64,000 nt of DNA from positions 124,001-188,000 of the forward strand of contig JANYHT010000050.1 in the NCBI GenBank assembly GCA_025358925.1, written 5' to 3'. Under the pieces are notes generated by a model. It was not told the origin of the DNA, made no database searches, and saw only the letters and a program-made list of their open reading frames with translations. Positions 61,242 to 64,000 of this stretch are shown here, one piece after another. Position numbers and translations under genes: made by a program. This stretch comes from Gemmatimonadaceae bacterium (GTDB lineage Bacteria > Gemmatimonadota > Gemmatimonadetes > Gemmatimonadales > Gemmatimonadaceae). Every line of letters starts with the position of its first letter. Position 1 is the first letter of the stretch.

Positions 61242-62498
61242 TTACTCGTGTCGCAGTGCGTCGATGGGATCGAGATTGGATGCCCGCACGGCGGGCAGCA
61301 TGCCAAACGCCACGCCCGTGATGGCGCTCGCACCAAGCGCAATCAATACGGTGCTTAACGGCAACGTCGCCGGAATCACGGTGTTCGCGCGAATGACCCA
61401 CGCGAGTAACCCGCCGATGGCCAAGCCGATGAGCGCGCCAATGGATGTAAGTGTCGCTGCTTCCACGAGAAACTGCCATCGAATAGTCGCGGCCGTTGCC
61501 CCGAGCGCTTTACGCACGCCAATCTCTCGCGTGCGCTCGGTGACGGAAATCATCATGATCGCCACGACGCCAACACCCCCGACGAGCAGCGCGACGGCTG
61601 ACAGCGCGAGGCCGACTGAAAAAATCGCACTGAATAATTGATCGAATGTTTCCATCAATCGGTCTTGTTCAACGAGATAGAAATTATTGCGCATGCCGGG
61701 TTTCAGTCCACGGCGCGCGCGTGTCGCCGCCAGCACCTCGTCCATCACTTCGCTCTGGACCGCACCGGATCGTGGACGCACGAGCAATGTCAGACTGTTC
61801 CGGTACGCGTCGAGATGACGAATGGCGCTTTGCAGCGGAAGTATCGCGCGTGGTGTGTCCGGACCTTTACCTTGCAGCGATTTCAGAAATCCCGCTTTTG
61901 GATGGTAAATCCCTATCACGGTGAACTGTCGACCGTCGATTGTGATCGGTTTGCCGATCGGTTCCGACGTGCCGAAGAGCTGCGTCTTGAGGGTGTCATT
62001 GACGAGGACAACCGGCTGTCCCGCATCATGTTCATTCTTGGTGAAGTTTCGCCCAGGAAAAATATCCGCCGCGTCGACCTCGGGCCATTCGCTACTGTAG
62101 CCATCGTAGCCAACCGATTCGACGCGATTGTTCTTGTAGGAAAAGTTGCTGTTGCCACCGATCGCACCGATAACGTTTTCGATGCCGGGCAACCGTTTGA
62201 TCATTTCCCACTCGGAAAATGCAATGGGCGGATTGCGCAGATCAGGACACTTCTCGTCCGTGCCATCGCATGCATTAATACCGGCACTGCGGCGCTGCAC
62301 AATGAACGTGGTGGCGCCAATCGCCTGCAGGTCTTGCTGAAACGATGCCCGAATGCCGTTGACCACCGCCCCCATCGCCACGACCACAAACACGCCGATG
62401 GCCACGCCGGCGATCGTCAGTGCTGCGCGAACCTTGTTGGAGCGAATTGCTTCGAGTGCCATTCCAACGCCCTCGAAAATCAGAAGTAGCCGATTCAT
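61242..62498 (-). CDS. MacB/FtsX-type ABC transporter permease 3
   Basis: A 418-residue permease from the ATG at 62498 (MNRLLLIFEGVGMALEAIRS). The periplasmic domain contains a Cys pair region (INACDGTDEKCPDLRN) that could be a disulfide; neighbours lack it. FtsX-domain marker: ERTREIGVRKALGATAATIR; end: VRASNLDPIDALRHE. Its start resembles permease 1 in class. It lies 4 nt after permease 4 and 3 nt before permease 2. Confidence 0.9.
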   Translation of the reverse strand: MNRLLLIFEGVGMALEAIRSNKVRAALTIAGVAIGVFVVVAMGAVVNGIRASFQQDLQAIGATTFIVQRRSAGINACDGTDEKCPDLRNPPIAFSEWEMIKRLPGIENVIGAIGGNSNFSYKNNRVESVGYDGYSSEWPEVDAADIFPGRNFTKNEHDAGQPVVLVNDTLKTQLFGTSEPIGKPITIDGRQFTVIGIYHPKAGFLKSLQGKGPDTPRAILPLQSAIRHLDAYRNSLTLLVRPRSGAVQSEVMDEVLAATRARRGLKPGMRNNFYLVEQDRLMETFDQLFSAIFSVGLALSAVALLVGGVGVVAIMMISVTERTREIGVRKALGATAATIRWQFLVEAATLTSIGALIGLAIGGLLAWVIRANTVIPATLPLSTVLIALGASAITGVAFGMLPAVRASNLDPIDALRHE

Positions 62499-62502
62499 TG
62501 TG

Positions 62503-63744
62503 CTACTCTTGCCGCAACGCGGTAATCGGATCGAGCTTCGATGCGCGACTTGCCGGATACAACCCCGCAGCAATTCCAACACCGGCGCCGGTCACAAGCG
62601 CGGCCGCGATAGACCACGGTGCAACGGCGGCAGGCAACGGCGTGAGTGCCGCGATGATTTCGGCCAACGCAATGCCGAGCCCGATACCAATGGCGGCGCC
62701 CAATGTGCTGAGTGTGGCCGCTTCAACGAGGAACTGCGACATGATGTCGCTGCGCTTCGCACCAAGCGCTTTGCGAATGCCGATTTCGCGCGTGCGCTCT
62801 GCGACGGCCACGAGCATAATGTTCATGATGACCATTGCGCCCACCACAAGACTGATGGCGGGCAACGCGGTGCCAAACAACACGAGTCGTCCTTTCAGTT
62901 CGTTGATAAATCCGAACGCGCCATCTTGCGTTACTAAACCGAAATCATCCGGTTCTCCGGCGCGCAGTCCTCGAATGGAACGCATCGCACCACGCGCCAG
63001 CTCGACACCATCCGTTATCTCCGGCTGCGTTTTTGCTTGCACTATCAGTGAACCTAAATCGCCGCGTGGACGAATGATGCGTCCCATCGGTGAGGTGCGC
63101 GGCGCAACGGCCAGTCGATCAAGCGAAAATCCAAATACCGAGCCTTGCTTTTCAACAACGCCAATGATGGTAAACGGAATACCCGCGACACGAAGCTGTC
63201 GTCCTTCGGCATTCAGCCCTGGAAAGAAATGCTCCGCAACCTCAACCCCGATGACCAAGACTGCCGACCCCGCGCGTACTTCTTGATCCGTAAATGCGCG
63301 ACCCTGATCAATCTTCAGTTTCTTAATTGCGAAATACTCTGCATCCGTTGCCACCGCTTGCACCTGCCGAGGACGAGCGCCGGGTGCAGTAGCATATGTG
63401 AAGTTTTCGCTTGAGACAGCTGACGTCATTGTCGATGGCAGGACCGCGCGAACCGCGACAACATCGGTCATGCGAATGAGCGGGCGCCGCAACACCGAGC
63501 GAGAGTCGAATCCGCGATTTCCGCCCGGACCAATGTTGTCGTAACGGCGAAGCGTAAACGTGTTTGCGCCGATGAGCCGGCCGGCAAAGTCTTCTTCGAC
63601 GTAACGTCCCATACCCTCGACGATGGATACGACGGCGATCAGAAACATCACGCCGATCGTCACACCAAGGAGGGTAAAGGCGCTCTTCAGCTTCTGAACA
63701 CGGAGCTGGGAGAGGGCGAGACCAATTGCATCACGAGTTTTCAC
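62503..63744 (-). CDS. MacB/FtsX-type ABC transporter permease 4
   Basis: A 413-residue permease (MKTRDAIGLALSQLRVQKLK start, then SAFTLLGVTIGVMFLIAVVS as first helix). The periplasmic domain holds SAVLVIGVEVAEHFFPG; the C-terminal part has ERTREIGIRKALGAKRSDI and the end YPASRASKLDPITALRQE. It is separated by 83 nt from the next partial permease upstream. Confidence 0.9.
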   Translation of the reverse strand: MKTRDAIGLALSQLRVQKLKSAFTLLGVTIGVMFLIAVVSIVEGMGRYVEEDFAGRLIGANTFTLRRYDNIGPGGNRGFDSRSVLRRPLIRMTDVVAVRAVLPSTMTSAVSSENFTYATAPGARPRQVQAVATDAEYFAIKKLKIDQGRAFTDQEVRAGSAVLVIGVEVAEHFFPGLNAEGRQLRVAGIPFTIIGVVEKQGSVFGFSLDRLAVAPRTSPMGRIIRPRGDLGSLIVQAKTQPEITDGVELARGAMRSIRGLRAGEPDDFGLVTQDGAFGFINELKGRLVLFGTALPAISLVVGAMVIMNIMLVAVAERTREIGIRKALGAKRSDIMSQFLVEAATLSTLGAAIGIGLGIALAEIIAALTPLPAAVAPWSIAAALVTGAGVGIAAGLYPASRASKLDPITALRQE

Positions 63745-63827
63745 CTCTGACTGCTACTGTAGCGACATGCGTGGGTCAAGGCTTCGGTGTTGGAGCGTGA
63801 AAAATTGGCGTGTACAGACCGGTATTC
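63745..63827. other. Short spacer between permease genes 4 and 5
   Basis: An 83-nt gap, the only one of any size in the permease run; it may contain a promoter for permeases 4-1. No specific element can be identified. Confidence 0.3.
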
Positions 63828-64000
63828 CTACTCATACCGGAGTGCGTCAATGGGGTCGAGTCGTGACGCGCGACTCGCCGGCAGCAGTCCGAAGAGAATT
63901 CCAGTAATACAACTCGCACCGAGTGCCGCGACGACGGCCAAGGGGGGAATGGATGCCTGTATCGGCGTGAAACTGCGAATACCCAGCGCGGCGAGCCAGC
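63828..64000 (-). CDS. MacB/FtsX-type ABC transporter permease 5, C-terminal fragment at window edge
   Basis: The last 56 codons of another permease: a hydrophobic helix region (PPLAVVAALGASCITGILFG) and the end LLPASRASRLDPIDALRYE before TAG at 63830-63828. The rest lies beyond the window. The ending matches the other four permeases closely. Confidence 0.88.
   Translation of the reverse strand, partial: WLAALGIRSFTPIQASIPPLAVVAALGASCITGILFGLLPASRASRLDPIDALRYE

Overview
The window reads as a chromosomal segment of a GC-rich, Gram-negative-type bacterium, most probably a member of the Gemmatimonadota. This placement is an inference. It rests on lipoproteins carrying Ig-like (BIG2) and WG(T)xxxDVFAVG-type repeats, DUF1501/DUF1800 Tat proteins, an MglA/MglB pair, tandem MacB/FtsX-type permeases, bacillithiol-linked genes, and the remains of a bacteriochlorophyll gene (bchP) beside a heme operon. 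Phototrophy is known in some members of that phylum. No rRNA, tRNA, CRISPR array or transposase was found.

Layout. 1-9.3 kb: envelope and secreted proteins (partial secreted protein, rhodanese-DinB fusion, propeller-repeat lipoprotein, M28 peptidase, cupredoxin lipoprotein, DUF1501/DUF1800 pair). 9.6-18.8 kb: a minus-strand type II secretion operon in the order gspH-I-J-K-L-M-C-D-E-F, almost every junction a 4-nt overlap; gspG and the prepilin peptidase are absent, and gspI seems to have lost its leader. 19-23.4 kb: sorbosone-dehydrogenase-like protein, a secreted LolA-like protein, an S41 protease and a DUF2911 protein. 23.4-32.3 kb: plus-strand central carbon cluster (tal, pyk, PhnP-like hydrolase, pgi, class II aldolase) followed by ytxH, yihY and a threonine aldolase. 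32.3-37.3 kb: SRP RNA (ffs) with promoter and terminator, a CCCTAAT heptamer array, then dnaX-ebfC-recR-mglB-mglA-pgsA.

37.35-39.09 kb is a lower-GC block with degenerate or unknown ORFs wedged between pgsA and cinA. 39.1-44.0 kb holds cinA, grpE-dnaJ, a small secreted protein, an AraC regulator and a VOC protein. 44.0-46.3 kb holds a HipA-like kinase fused to an AbiEi-like N-terminal region. That gene has its own strong promoter inside an inverted repeat and is flanked by an imperfect 54-bp duplication of the 3' part of mnmA, as expected of a small acquired module. mnmA-iscS follow, then two tandem paralogues of an unrecognised zinc-ribbon/hydrophobic family, the second broken by a TGA.

50.7-58.7 kb is one long minus-strand operon: degenerate bchP, hemA, hemE, hemF, hemY, bshB1, kynA, kynB. 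The bchP relic (several frameshifts, one internal stop, N-terminal half missing) directly upstream of the tetrapyrrole genes is the most striking observation: it suggests an ancestor made bacteriochlorophyll and that the capacity has been lost here. The window ends with five consecutive MacB/FtsX-like permease genes (the last cut by the window edge) without an ATPase gene in view.
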